In this document: in pieces, positions 33,821 to 44,300 of the stretch | Numbering within the stretch: the stretch's first letter is position 1 | Layout of the letters: every line of letters starts with the position of its first letter | DNA from: JANLTX01 sp049840835 | GTDB taxonomy: Bacteria > Armatimonadota > Armatimonadia > Armatimonadales > Armatimonadaceae | Reading direction: 5' to 3' | Assembly (NCBI GenBank): GCA_049840835.1 | Contig: JASGJG010000016.1 | Coordinates: 1-64,000 of the forward strand | Length of the DNA: 64,000 nucleotides | The notes under the pieces: model-generated | Told to the model about the DNA's origin: nothing | What the model saw: only the letters and a program-made list of their open reading frames with translations | The model's database searches: none | Made by a program: the position numbers and the translations under genes

Positions 33821-34294
33821 TTATCCTACTACCAGATTCTTTCGTCCGAGCGCTTCAGATAGCTTCCTCGCCTGCTCCACACGCTCCTCAAGAGGCACCT
33901 CCACCGCACCATCCGGATAGGGATTCGGCCCTTGAGTAAATCCGTCATCCGCAAAGCGCGGAATCACATGAAAATGGACGTGAAAAACGTCTTGCCCGCC
34001 ATGTGGCTCGTTGTTCTGGCGAATAGAAACGCCATCCGCGCCACACACTATCTTCACCGCTGCCGCCACTCGTGTCAGGGTTATCATCAACGGGCCAGCC
34101 AGCTCGCCCCCAACATCATAGATATAGGGCAGATGTTGTATAGGGACGACAAGCATATGGCCACGATTCCGAGGTTGCTGATGGCGGCACGGGAATGCTG
34201 CCGTGTAATCGTCACGATAAGCAAGCACTTCCGGCGTCAGCTCACCCCGCAGAATACGACAGAACACGCAGGATATTTCTGCCTCGTCCTTCAT
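33821..34294 (-). CDS. HIT-family nucleotide hydrolase/transferase
   Basis: 157 residues from the ATG at 34294 (MKDEAEISCVFCRILRGELT); ATG 34303 is also possible, while the reading from 34369 includes an unlikely Cys-rich start inside the neighbour gene. The active-site motif is HVHFHVIPRF (HxHxH) and CVFCRI is the N-terminal zinc pair of the HIT group that cleaves dinucleoside polyphosphates or AMP-linked compounds. Two substitutions in the strand region (FPCRHQQPRNRGHMLVVPIQ) keep the GHxLVxP pattern. It leads an operon with the methyltransferase. Confidence 0.9.
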   Translation of the reverse strand: MKDEAEISCVFCRILRGELTPEVLAYRDDYTAAFPCRHQQPRNRGHMLVVPIQHLPYIYDVGGELAGPLMITLTRVAAAVKIVCGADGVSIRQNNEPHGGQDVFHVHFHVIPRFADDGFTQGPNPYPDGAVEVPLEERVEQARKLSEALGRKNLVVG

Positions 34295-34331
34295 CGTCTG
34301 CATTGTACATTGCGTAAAAACACAACAAAAA

Positions 34332-35189
34332 CTAACGAAACACATCGATACTGCGGACATACACGCCATCCAGTATCTGGAGAATGTTTCCCGTTTTCAT
34401 TGAGACGATAATTGTTCTTCCTTCTATGTTCTGTTTGTTCTGTAAGGAAAACCCCAGTATCGCTTTCTCATAGTCACAGTAAGCCCCACGAACTCGGATA
34501 TCAATGTATTTAGAAAGGGCGCTCCGGATAACTCCGGAAATATCTCGTTTTTTCCAGGAGCGGTCCCAACGCGCCAGTACAGTAGTGCTCCCGGCAATCA
34601 CAACCGCTTTATTGTCTTTATTGAATCGAACTAGCGGCTGGCCCAGCTGCCCGCTATTCACGGCGTACTCATCAAGTAAAGCCTCAAAATTGATATCGCC
34701 CGCGATCTTGCCGTCGGTATAAGGCTCATCCAATTCCGCTACATTGAACCGCGCGTCCCTCAAAATCTGCCTTCGCCGGGATGCCAGGGGAGCAGCCAGA
34801 CTGCTATCGTAGTCCTCTTCGGGATTAAGTTGCCGAACAGAAACACTTCTATCCGTATCTTTTACACGGACCTCTACCATCTGATATCTGGGCATTTTGA
34901 TAAAGCCCATGACACACAAACCGCTCCCCCTGCGCAATAGTCTGCTCAGTGCCAGAACTCCTCTGGGGAGTGGCACTGCAGTTATCGAACTGGTGCTTCC
35001 TGTGCACCACTTGACATATTGTTTGCTTTGATCGTTGCCCTTTACAGACAGCATAATCAGCTGCTTACTCGGCGTATCCCAGGCAATGTCCCACGCTTCG
35101 TGAATAGGCGAAGTGGGAAAGACGCCAACAATGTTGGCCTTCGGGCCTGAGCGAATCGTCATCGTACTCGCCGCCATTATTTTTTGCAT
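34332..35189 (-). CDS. Uncharacterised protein
   Basis: 285 residues starting at ATG 35189 (MQKIMAASTMTIRSGPKANI); inner ATGs are possible. The sequence alternates short strands (IMLSVKGNDQSKQYVKWCTG, ALSRLLRRGSGLCVMGFIKM) and ends with a beta-rich part (FSLQNKQNIEGRTIIVSMKT, GNILQILDGVYVRSIDVFR) as in propeller-like or lipocalin-type domains. No signal peptide or known motif. The start of the downstream HIT gene lies 38 nt inside the opposite end region, close enough for one transcript. Function unknown. Confidence 0.6.
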   Translation of the reverse strand: MQKIMAASTMTIRSGPKANIVGVFPTSPIHEAWDIAWDTPSKQLIMLSVKGNDQSKQYVKWCTGSTSSITAVPLPRGVLALSRLLRRGSGLCVMGFIKMPRYQMVEVRVKDTDRSVSVRQLNPEEDYDSSLAAPLASRRRQILRDARFNVAELDEPYTDGKIAGDINFEALLDEYAVNSGQLGQPLVRFNKDNKAVVIAGSTTVLARWDRSWKKRDISGVIRSALSKYIDIRVRGAYCDYEKAILGFSLQNKQNIEGRTIIVSMKTGNILQILDGVYVRSIDVFR

Positions 35190-35213
35190 CGGCTAACTCG
35201 TTCCCCAGAAATA

Positions 35214-36092
35214 TTAACGCAGACTAAACTCACATACAACCGCGCGGTGGTCCGAGGGATAGAGTTCCACGACGGTATCCGCATATACTCTGGACTCTCC
35301 AACTATCTCCGCTACTTTGGCACTGACTCCATGGCCCCGAAATAGTACAAAATCAATCCGGTCGTGGTGATCTTTGGGGTCGGAGAGCGCCGTTGTCGGT
35401 GTCCAGGTCAGACCTCGTTTACGTACTGGATCGGGATTAATTGCACGGTAGGCATCCTGAAATCCGGCATCGGCCAGCATCTTAGTCGAAGGCCACTCTA
35501 CCTTCACAGGACAATGGCCTGCCGCTTGCGACTCTGCTGTCCAATCCAGATGCGATGGTTCATTGAAATCGCCGGTAACAAAGAACGAATCGTCTTTGTT
35601 GCTCCCCTTCGCGGCTTCTTCTATCTCGGCCAGTAGCTCGCGCACCTGCTCTCCACGTGCCGCCAGAGCCTCACGAATCGCCTCCGCCTCCGTGGTGATA
35701 AAAGGGGCATCGCCGTAGGGAATACCAAGGAGCTGATAGGGCTGATACGGCGTGTACATCAAATGCACGTTGAACAAAGTAACCGTCCGCCCTGAGGGCA
35801 GGCTTAGCGTTGCGCCAATCTTTGACGGGGTAGAGGACACTATAGGAAATCGACTGGCAATCCCCTTGCCAGGACTCTGGACCAGATAGTGCCAGCCCAG
35901 TTTCTCAGCGATACGTGTCCCATTGTCGCCTGCGGTCGCTCCCGCAGAGGCAATACCAATCGTTTCCTGGAACCCTACGATATCGGCTCGGGCAGCTTCC
36001 ACCACCCGAACCGATTGCTCCAAAGGCTGCTTTCCTGCATCTCCACCGTGCCAGAGATTGAAGGTCATAACCCGAAGCGATTCCGCAGGCAT
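35214..36092 (-). CDS. Endonuclease/exonuclease/phosphatase family protein
   Basis: 292 residues. All EEP motifs are visible: RVMTFNLWHGGD (Asn), DIVGFQETIGI (Glu), TLFNVHLMYTPYQPYQLLG (Asn/His), FVTGDFNEPSHLDW (Asp, Asn), DFVLFRG and the final YPSDHRAVVCEF (Asp-His). This is a metal-dependent phosphodiesterase fold used for DNA, phosphoinositides or sphingomyelin; the lack of an export signal argues for an intracellular substrate. The start codon overlaps the stop of the ferritin gene by one base. Confidence 0.9.
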   Translation of the reverse strand: MPAESLRVMTFNLWHGGDAGKQPLEQSVRVVEAARADIVGFQETIGIASAGATAGDNGTRIAEKLGWHYLVQSPGKGIASRFPIVSSTPSKIGATLSLPSGRTVTLFNVHLMYTPYQPYQLLGIPYGDAPFITTEAEAIREALAARGEQVRELLAEIEEAAKGSNKDDSFFVTGDFNEPSHLDWTAESQAAGHCPVKVEWPSTKMLADAGFQDAYRAINPDPVRKRGLTWTPTTALSDPKDHHDRIDFVLFRGHGVSAKVAEIVGESRVYADTVVELYPSDHRAVVCEFSLR

Positions 36093-36616
36093 TAGGAAGC
36101 GTCTTCCGAACCTTCATCCTCTTGTGGCAAACCACGGCGCCCCAGATACGACTCCACCTGTATCAGACCGCTGCCGCCACCAGAGCGCTGAATGAGTTTC
36201 AACATGGTCTCCGCGCTGGCAAGCTCCTCACGTTGCTCCGCAATAAACCACTGCAGGAAGTTAGAGGTCAGATGGTCCTTATCGGCCACGCATCCGTCCA
36301 ACAGGGAATTGATGGCGTTGGTGACATCGCGCTCGCCTTCGTAGGCTTTGGCAACGGCATCTTCTGCAGAGGCAAACTCGGCTTCCATAGCCGGAATCTC
36401 GGGGAGCCGAAGCTTGCCGCCACCATCCAGCACATACTTAATCAGACGCATGGCGTGCATGCGCTCTTCTTCCGCCTGCTTGTAGTAGCGTGCCGACAGC
36501 AGAGGCAACGCTTCTGTATCAAAGTAGGCGGCGATTGCCACGTACTGCTGCGAGGCCCGAAACTCCATTCCTATCTGCGTGTTCAGGGCGTCGTTCATTG
36601 CTTGAGAAAACCACAT
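36092..36616 (-). CDS. Ferritin
   Basis: 174 residues. Four-helix ferritin of the bacterial FtnA type: MNDALNTQIGMEFRASQQYV, then YKQAEEERMHAMRLIKYVLD with the ferroxidase Glu/His ligands, and FLQWFIAEQREELASAETML with the Glu of the third helix. A C-terminal acidic extension (QEDEGSEDAS) follows. It stores iron as ferric core in the cytoplasm. The EEP gene is coupled directly downstream (one-base overlap). No Fur box was recognised upstream, so its control is unknown. Confidence 0.93.
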   Translation of the reverse strand: MWFSQAMNDALNTQIGMEFRASQQYVAIAAYFDTEALPLLSARYYKQAEEERMHAMRLIKYVLDGGGKLRLPEIPAMEAEFASAEDAVAKAYEGERDVTNAINSLLDGCVADKDHLTSNFLQWFIAEQREELASAETMLKLIQRSGGGSGLIQVESYLGRRGLPQEDEGSEDAS

Positions 36617-36735
36617 TTTTGTAAAGCTCCTTAGAATTGTTCGGAAACTCTATATCATAGAGGTATGCACTTTTGAACCTATGCAGAGTCGTATACGGAA
36701 AAGTCCATCAGGGAATCGGAATCAACGCCAGTTGC

Positions 36736-37609
36736 CTATTTAGGAGCACTTATAGTAAAACGCTTGACCTTACCCCTAATTCCATTTTTATTTGGCACCT
36801 TCAACATCTCAATCTCTACATATTTGCCATTTGCATCACAATAGCAGACAGGAAATCCATTTTCAATAAGCATCATTTTCAGTGTTTCATTATGATCGAG
36901 ATAATAATTTCTCTCATCTATAAAATCCCAATAGAATTTTTTGATCACTGGTCGAAGATTCAAGGGAGAATATCCTCCCGATGGACCTTCTGCTAAAATA
37001 TAATTCTTAATGTTTTCCCCATCCCATTTCAGGAACTGTAAAGACATCTTGCAACTATCCTGTATTCTTTGCAGGTCATATGGGCAATTTTCATAATCGT
37101 AACCCACCCATCCTTTCATTGCTTTGAAATAACCGACTCTATCAAAAACATACTCAAATATATTGCTTACTTCATAGGCTGGCAACCGCTCTGTCCAGTA
37201 CTCTCCCCCATACTCCCGTATCAGGCATTCCAATTCCCATATGCCTTCATCCCATCCGAATTCTTGCAGTTTTTCAGGAAGACTCTGATCTTGATACTCA
37301 GACACAACATCTACAATAACCATGAGCCGGTAGTAGACCGGGTCGGAATATCTTGCCCACAGTGATTTGAAAGACCTGGCATACCCATACCAGTATTTTT
37401 TGTCTTCGTTCGAGAGAGTGCCTGAAAGGACAATAGCACTCTCCATAGCGGCTATCATGTTTTCAAACAGCTCGCTCTCCTCATGATCAATAGTGCTACC
37501 AGGAGGATAGAGCGCTTTAAGTTTTTCACCGCTCAGCAGCCGGGTCCGCTTTTCAACATCGGAAAGCAGCTTCTCTTATAGGTTCTATGTAACTCTCTAC
37601 AGTTCGCAT
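36736..37609 (-). pseudogene. Uncharacterised AT-rich gene, one frameshift
   Basis: The ORF from 37458 to 36736 (IVLSGTLSNEDKKYWYGYAR, GYDYENCPYDLQRIQDSCKM, ending VKRFTISAPK) stays open upstream to about 37575 without a start codon, where the sense crosses to another frame that begins at ATG 37609 (MRTVESYIEPIRE). A single extra base near 37573 explains it (874 nt in all). The protein is rich in Tyr/Trp and acidic residues, has no signal peptide and no known motif. AT-rich base composition contrasts with the neighbours, like the gene at 12821, so it may be of foreign origin. Confidence 0.5.
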
Positions 37610-37676
37610 ATCCGATGTTCTCGTGGCTTCCGCCAATAACTTTATATGCTTTCGAGTGCGGGCTGATAAAGGCGAA

Positions 37677-38450
37677 TTACTCCTCAGTACCAAGTTGGAA
37701 TTTATTAGAGGAATAACTCAGGGCGAATCCCCGGTTCATCAGCACTTCCATTCCGATCAGGCCAAAGACAGGCTGGTTATCGATTCGGCCAAAGTCTGGC
37801 TCGGTTTTCGTGGCAAGTATCGGAGCTTCTATTGTAAGGTCGCCTAACTGAACATCTGGCACCTGGAATACTTCCATAGGTTCTGTGGTACGTTCTAGAT
37901 TGAAGATGGAAGTTCGACCGATCAATTTATAGTTCTTCTTGATGGCGTGATAGATACTCCCATAACAAAGCAAGGATCGGTTGAACCCGGTATCGATAAT
38001 AAAGTAGCCCTCCTGGTTCAGGATTTTTACTTTTAAGGTCATGTTTTCCCAGTGTCTTCTGACTGGCATACCACCCTGCATTTGTGACTCGGTATACAGT
38101 CGAATCTTGTTCGTTTTCGGATTCATAGTGATTATCGAAAACGTCTTCAGGAAGTTGTCGCCGAGAATGCCATCGAAGTCGGCATTAGCCTTCCCGGTTA
38201 GCCTCTCTTCTGTAAGAAACGTAAATGGGAACTCGTAATTGGCAATCCGTGGTTCCAGATAAGCTTCTCGTGTTACTTGCCTTTTATCTCCAACTTGTAC
38301 GAATCTTCTGAGATCAGAGGGCTTTACAAGCCGTTTGGAAATGATACTGAAGGACCAGCCGGTATCGATTAAAAGTAAAGCTTCCTGATCGTGAACCACT
38401 GCCTTTACAAAGTAGTGACCATGCTTCTTGATGAGGTCGAATTCTAGCAT
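37677..38450 (-). CDS. Two-domain retropepsin-like aspartic protease
   Basis: 257 residues. Two catalytic DTG signatures, EALLLIDTGWSFSIISKRLV near residue 30 and GYFIIDTGFNRSLLCYGSIY near residue 155, each followed by the expected Ile/Leu-Leu flap-side strands and by a hydrophobic-hydrophobic-Gly element (ILGDNFLKTF; GLIGMEVLMN). Most bacterial clan AA proteins have one DTG and dimerise; this one has both halves in one chain, like pepsin. No signal peptide was recognised, so a cytoplasmic place is likely. Substrate unknown. It stands alone on the minus strand, diverging from the sensor kinase. Confidence 0.85.
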   Translation of the reverse strand: MLEFDLIKKHGHYFVKAVVHDQEALLLIDTGWSFSIISKRLVKPSDLRRFVQVGDKRQVTREAYLEPRIANYEFPFTFLTEERLTGKANADFDGILGDNFLKTFSIITMNPKTNKIRLYTESQMQGGMPVRRHWENMTLKVKILNQEGYFIIDTGFNRSLLCYGSIYHAIKKNYKLIGRTSIFNLERTTEPMEVFQVPDVQLGDLTIEAPILATKTEPDFGRIDNQPVFGLIGMEVLMNRGFALSYSSNKFQLGTEE

Positions 38451-38604
38451 CCGTGTTGCGATAGTATCTCGCTCCGAGGATTATTTCCCTATCAGGCGCT
38501 CTATGTCTATACCATCACAAAATTCTCAAACAGGCACAAAATATCGCGATAAGAATTTATGAGAAAAGCTACCTGGTATAACTGCGGTTTTTCTCTATAG
38601 GGGC

Positions 38605-39990
38605 ATGGAACTTGCCATCTCCAGTAAGGGCAAGCAATTGCCGACAAAGAAGATGAAACGCCTTCGCGTTAGACGCATGCCCGAGACACTACCGACCGGA
38701 ACCACTCCCCGGACACGGCACGCAGCCGCGCCCCTGGTGGATTCGTACGCCCAGGAGAGCCAGCGCCGTGAGCGCCAGATAGCGGCTCTTCATGATCTCT
38801 GGCTCGCCATCCCCTTTACCGAACCCTCTCGCCTGTTCCGCATGCTGACCGAGCGTGTGATTGCGGCTATGGAGGGACATACCTGCTCCCTGTTGCTCCG
38901 CGAGCGCGGCACTGATGTTCTCCGGCTGACGGCCAGTGTGGGTCTGCCCGCCGATGTAGATGAGTCTGTAACCCTATTAGTGGGTGAGCGAATCGCGGGC
39001 CGTGTGGCCGCTAGCCGCCAGCCGATTCTGGTCCAGAAGGACCCGAACGCCAACCCGGCGCTCCAGAAGCAGGGCGAGGGCCATATAGAAGCGCGCCCCG
39101 AGGTGGAGAGCGCTATGTGTGCCCCGCTGCTGGACCTGGCAGGCGAGGCTATCGGGGTGCTCTGCGTTTCCCGGCATGTACCGGCTACCCCCTATCGTGA
39201 TGGCGATCTGCGGATGTTCTCACTATTTGCGGCACAGATGGGGTCTGTGTTAGCGCAGCGCCAGAGCGAAGAAGAACTTACCCGCGTGGTGCAGGAGCAA
39301 GAGCGTAGCGCACACCTGGCGAGCTTGGGCCAGCTGGCGGCTATGATTGCGCACGAGCTGCGCAACCCGCTTAGTTCGATTAAGGGCGCCGCTCAGTTCC
39401 TGCTGCAAGAGAACGAAGAGCAAAACCCGACTCTCAAGGACTTCTTGAATATCGTGGTGGAAGAGGCGGATGCTCTTGGCAGCCTGACCACGGAACTATT
39501 AGAGTTCGCCCGCCCCACTCCCCCTATGCGGATAGAGACGGATCTAGCCCGCCTTGTCTGCGACGAAGCCTCTTTCTTGAAAGAAGAGCTGGCACGTATT
39601 GGTGCGGTTCAACTGGAAGTGGAAACGCCTGACGAACCAGCGTTCTGCCTGGCAGACCCGGCGCAGATCGGCGGCGCCGTACGTAACTTGATGCTTAATG
39701 CTGCCCAGGCGATTGCCTCTGTGGGCAACTCGCGTGTGGATGGCTGCGTTCGCGCCGTTCTTACGGCGGATGAGCAGTATCTGACCCTCTCTATTGAGGA
39801 TAACGGCCCTGGTTTGCCTGCTTCGGTACAGGATCGCCTCTTCGAACCCTTCTTCACAACACGCGCCAAGGGCACCGGTCTGGGCCTGGCGCAAGTTAAG
39901 CGCACCGTAGAGCTACATAACGGCGATGTAACTGCCGAAAATACCAGCGACGGTGGTGCGCGCTTCGTGCTGCGACTGCCCCGTCTATAA
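38605..39990 (+). CDS. GAF-domain sensor histidine kinase
   Basis: 461 residues. After a basic, likely unstructured start, a GAF domain covers about 60-235 (SRLFRMLTERVIAAMEGHTC, MCAPLLDLAGEAIGVLCVSR), then the dimerisation helix with the phospho-His (LASLGQLAAMIAHELRNPLS) near 240, and a complete HATPase domain (SVGLTRL-type N box not obvious, but VRNLMLNAAQAIASV, IEDNGPGLPA, TTRAKGTGLGLAQVKRTVEL). No TM segment, so the signal is cytoplasmic. It is followed 55 nt on by the response regulator gene and forms a two-component pair with it. Confidence 0.93.
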   Translation: MELAISSKGKQLPTKKMKRLRVRRMPETLPTGTTPRTRHAAAPLVDSYAQESQRRERQIAALHDLWLAIPFTEPSRLFRMLTERVIAAMEGHTCSLLLRERGTDVLRLTASVGLPADVDESVTLLVGERIAGRVAASRQPILVQKDPNANPALQKQGEGHIEARPEVESAMCAPLLDLAGEAIGVLCVSRHVPATPYRDGDLRMFSLFAAQMGSVLAQRQSEEELTRVVQEQERSAHLASLGQLAAMIAHELRNPLSSIKGAAQFLLQENEEQNPTLKDFLNIVVEEADALGSLTTELLEFARPTPPMRIETDLARLVCDEASFLKEELARIGAVQLEVETPDEPAFCLADPAQIGGAVRNLMLNAAQAIASVGNSRVDGCVRAVLTADEQYLTLSIEDNGPGLPASVQDRLFEPFFTTRAKGTGLGLAQVKRTVELHNGDVTAENTSDGGARFVLRLPRL

Positions 39991-40045
39991 GCCCTCCGGC
40001 TTTCCGGAGGTAGAAAACGAACGGCAGGGAGCACACACAACTTTC

Positions 40046-41299
40046 ATGAGTGATACGAAGGCGGCGACTGTACTGGTCGTCGATGACGAGCCTAACCTCC
40101 GGCGCGTCCTCACCGCGGTGTTGGAGCGCGAAGGTCACCGAGTCCTGGTCGCCGATGGCGGCAAGGATGCTATCCGTAAGGCGAAAGCAGAGCCACGGTT
40201 AGACTTGCTCGTTGCGGACTACCTCATGCCGGACCTGAACGGTCTGGAGGTCCTCGAAGCCGTTCGCAAGCACCATCCCGGTCTACGTGCCCTCGTTATC
40301 TCCGGCCATGGCACAGTCCGGTCCGCTGTGGAAGCCATGCGGCTCGGTGCGTTCGACTTTCTCACCAAGCCATTCGATGTCGAGCAGGTCCGCACCACGG
40401 TTGCCCGTGCACTCAATGCCAGTGCCCAGTCGGCACCACCCCCGCCATCCGTTGCTGCCCCCTCTACTATCCGTAAGCATCCACGCATCGAAGGCGTGGA
40501 TCTGATCGGTGACTCCCCTGCCACCCACAAAATGGTGGAGCAGCTTCTCCAGGCGGCCCAGGCATCACGTGCTACGGTGTTGCTTCTGGGTGAGTCCGGC
40601 ACGGGTAAAGAAGTCGCCGCCAAGCTGATTCACGAAGCCAGCCCACGCAAGAAAGGCCCATTCGTCGCGGTCTCCTGCGCCGCGCTGCCAGATACGCTCT
40701 TAGAGAGCGAGCTGTTCGGGCATGAAAAGAGCGCCTTCACCGGGGCTGCCAATGCCAAACCGGGTAAGTTCGAGCTTGCCGATGGTGGCACGCTGTTCTT
40801 AGATGAAATCGGGGATATCCCCCACCTTACCCAGGTCAAGCTGCTCCGCGCCATTCAAGAGCGCGAGATCTGCCGTATCGGTGGCGTGAAGACTACCAAA
40901 GTCGATGTCCGACTGGTAGCCGCCACGAACCGTGACCTCTGGCAGGCGGTAGAAGAAGGAACCTTCCGCTTAGACCTGTACTATCGGCTCCATGTGATTC
41001 CAGTACATTTGCCTACGCTGCGAGAGCGCCATGAGGATATTTCGGAGCTCGCCCAATTCTTTCTACATAAGACCGCTGCGGAAAACGGGCGGACCTTTCC
41101 GGACGGTATCGGGAGCGATGCTCTGGAGGTATTGCTGGCGCACACCTGGCCCGGAAACATCCGCGAGCTACAGAACGTACTGGAATACGCGGTCGTCATG
41201 TCGCCGCAGGATGCTACCCGAATCGGGCGCGGTGCTTTGCCGGAGGGGCTGCTGAGTAGTACACGGCGCTCATCGCATCTGAAAGTAGTCAACGGCTAA
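40046..41299 (+). CDS. NtrC-type response regulator without DNA-binding domain
   Basis: 417 residues from ATG 40046 (MSDTKAATVLVVDDEPNLRR). Receiver domain with phospho-Asp in LLVADYLMPDLNGLEVLEA; linker; AAA+ domain with Walker A GESGTGKEVAAKLIH, Walker B TLFLDEIGDIPHLTQ and the sensor-II region TWPGNIRELQNVLEYAVVMS. The loop that touches sigma-54 is normally GAFTGA; here it reads KSAFTGA, the first Gly being Ser. The chain ends 30 residues after the AAA+ domain (TRRSSHLKVVNG), without the Fis-type HTH of NtrC. So it may act without DNA binding, or on another partner. Followed after 16 nt by the Wzc-like gene. Confidence 0.9.
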   Translation: MSDTKAATVLVVDDEPNLRRVLTAVLEREGHRVLVADGGKDAIRKAKAEPRLDLLVADYLMPDLNGLEVLEAVRKHHPGLRALVISGHGTVRSAVEAMRLGAFDFLTKPFDVEQVRTTVARALNASAQSAPPPPSVAAPSTIRKHPRIEGVDLIGDSPATHKMVEQLLQAAQASRATVLLLGESGTGKEVAAKLIHEASPRKKGPFVAVSCAALPDTLLESELFGHEKSAFTGAANAKPGKFELADGGTLFLDEIGDIPHLTQVKLLRAIQEREICRIGGVKTTKVDVRLVAATNRDLWQAVEEGTFRLDLYYRLHVIPVHLPTLRERHEDISELAQFFLHKTAAENGRTFPDGIGSDALEVLLAHTWPGNIRELQNVLEYAVVMSPQDATRIGRGALPEGLLSSTRRSSHLKVVNG

Positions 41300-41315
41300 G
41301 GTCTTCGAGGAAACT

Positions 41316-44300
41316 ATGGGATTCTGGCATATCTATCGTCTTCTGCATGCCAAGCGGTGGCTCTTGCTGCTGCTCATGCTGGCCGCCGCCGCCCTTATCT
41401 TCCTGGCGACCGCGATTCAAGCCAACCGCTCGGAAATCTTCACGCAGGCCAAGCTAGGACTCCAGCAGGAAGTACCTGCCGGTCCTAACACAGCCGCTCC
41501 CGATAAGAACGACGCTATCGATGACCTGGTACAGCGCATGTCATCCAACGCGGCGGTGATTCAGGAAACCACCCGCCTGCTGAAACTGGAAGAAAAAGCC
41601 CGCGCCCAGGAAGTCAAGCGTATCTTAGAGCAGAATGGCCAGTTCGCTACCTATGACATCGAAGTGCCGAGTCTGGTAGACCAGCGTATCGCCGATGGTT
41701 CCCTGCCATTGCGCCAGCGCGATTTAGAGATCGCCAAGATGCGTAGCGAAATTCGCAACAACAACATGAACCAGCTCGCCAAGGCGGCTGACGCAGGCGG
41801 CGGTTTCGCTGTGGGCGGCGTAGGTGATGCCCCCGAAGATATCCAGCGCAAGGTCCGTGAGATCCTCAAAGTAGAGGCTATCGGCAGTCTGGACAGCTCG
41901 GATACCAACCCGAAGTACTCCAACTTCGTGCGGGTCACCGGTAAGTTTCAGCGGGAAGCCGAGGCGAACCTGTACGTGAACATGTTCTGCCTGGCGTTCA
42001 TGGACTGGTTCCGCAAGTCGAACAACAACACGACCAACCAGCGTATCCAGAACCTGCAGGCACAGCTGACCGAGCTGAATACCAAGCTTCGTCGCGCTCG
42101 CCGCGAAGAAGCGGTTCTGAAGCGCAACCCGGATGTCGGTGGTCCAGATGGCATGATTCAGAATGCCACTCTTATGGCCGAGCAAAAAGTGGATATGCTT
42201 CGTGAGAAGTACAACGATGCCGTGGCGCGGACCGTTACGCTTCGGCAGCAGCTTGCCAGCATTCCACCCACGATTACCGTGCAGTTGCCCGCCGGTGAGA
42301 AAGCGGATATCCAGCAGCTACAGCTAGAGCTGACTCGCGCGGAGGCGGAGTACCGCAAATTGGAGGCAAGCTCCAATCTTGGGTCTGGCGCTCTGGTGGA
42401 TAACCCGGCCGACGCTCAGAAGCAGGTAGTCGATACCCTGCGCAACGCTCTGGCTCAAGCCAAGCGTAGCCCGAATACTAAGACCGACCTGAACCAGAAC
42501 TTCCAGCTGGTGCAGCAGAAGCTCTCTATGGCGCTGGAAGATGCGAACGGTGGACGAGCGGCCCTACAGGAAGCGCAGATCTCTTTAGGGCAGCTGAAGC
42601 AGCGCCTGGATAAGCTCCCCCGGATTACCGGCGCTTTAGACGATACACGTGAGGAAATCAAGCGCACGCTCGCATCTATCGCGACTACTAGCAGCCAGAT
42701 AGAGTCGGCACGCTCCACACAGATCAGTACCTCGAAGATGGGTACGCTCTCGCTGATCTCTCAGGCCGTGCCGTTGCCCGCAGAAGACTCGCTAACCAAG
42801 CGGCTGAAGCTGATGATCTTCGGCGCAGTGCTGGCGCTGATTGTCGGTATCGTGGCGGTGGTCGGTCTGGATGCGCTGGACAACCGCATCAAGGACACCC
42901 GAGATGTGGAGGAAGTGCTGGAGCTGCCGATTGCCGGTGTGATTCCTGCTCAAATTCCCGACCCACGCCGCGCGCCGCGTATCACCTACTTAGACCCACT
43001 CAGCCCGGTCAGTGAAGCCTACAGACTTCTGCGCACGGATATTCTGTTTACGCAGACAGATCACCCGTTCCAGTCGCTCTTAGGGGTTGGGGTCAAGCCG
43101 GGTCAGGGTACCACGACCACGATTACCAACCTGGCTATCACGCTGGCACAGTCCGGTAAGAAGGTCATTCTGGTAGATGCGGACCTGCGTCGTCCACGCC
43201 TACATGAAACCTTCGGTCTACCATCTGACCGTGGCCTTACGAGTCTGCTGCTGGCCCAATGCGTTCTAGAAGATGCGCTGCACCCGACCGAGATAGACGA
43301 TCTCATGATTCTGCCCGCCGGGCCGAGCACCACGCAGCCTTCGGAGCTTCTGGGTTCCCGCGAGATGCGCGACCTGCATGAGACTCTGAAAGAAGCCGCT
43401 GACTTCGTGCTGTTCGACTCGCCCAGCGCCATCACATTCGCGGATGCCGCTATCCTGTCGTCGTTCTTAGATGCGACAGTGATAGTGATCAAGGCCAACG
43501 AAGTGCCCCGCAAGGCCGAGCAGGATGTACGAGCGCTCCTGGACCGAGCCAAGGCGAACATTATCGGTGTGGTGCTCAATGCCATGCCATCGGACCGGGT
43601 GGACTCGGCGCACTACCACGGGCAGTACTACCCACAGGGCAAGAAGAAGCAATCACCACAGCTTCCCGGTGGCGGTGGCGCTCCGCCCTCTCTGCCTGGT
43701 AGCGGCAGCTCCCGCACGCCTATGTGGGGAGACGATTCCGCCGAGGAAACGAAGCTCCGCCCCGCGGCACGCAGTGTGGAGATGGATGAAGTGCTGGCCG
43801 TAGTTGATGAGGTCAACGATGCCGAGCCAGAGCTGAAGCCCAAGAAATCCTGGCGTTCGACCTTCACGCGCCGCGCTGCGGTCCGTACCGCCGCGACGGT
43901 TGAAGAAACTATAGAGGCCACGGACCCGAGCGACGAAACTGAGGAAGAAGCGGTAACTAGCCCAGCTCCTGCTTTCGACTACAGTAAGCCCTATGTGAGC
44001 CGAGCGGCAGAGAAGGCACAACCTGCTCCAGCGCCCGTAGCGGTACCAAAAGTGGAGGTTCCGATTCTTGAGGATCCCGAACCCGTCGTCGCGAAATCCA
44101 CCGAATCTCTGGCAGATTGGCGCGAGGAAGTAGCCGCAACCCAGCGCGATCTGGAGAATCAGCTCGGCGAAACCACGCAAGCCCACCCTGAGACCGCGAA
44201 GATAGTTGAGAGCTGGCGCGAGGATGTAGAGGAAGTGCGCCAGAAGTACCTGGAAGAAGAAGCCGAAGAGGACGGCTCCGCCAAGCTCATGCCTGGCATG

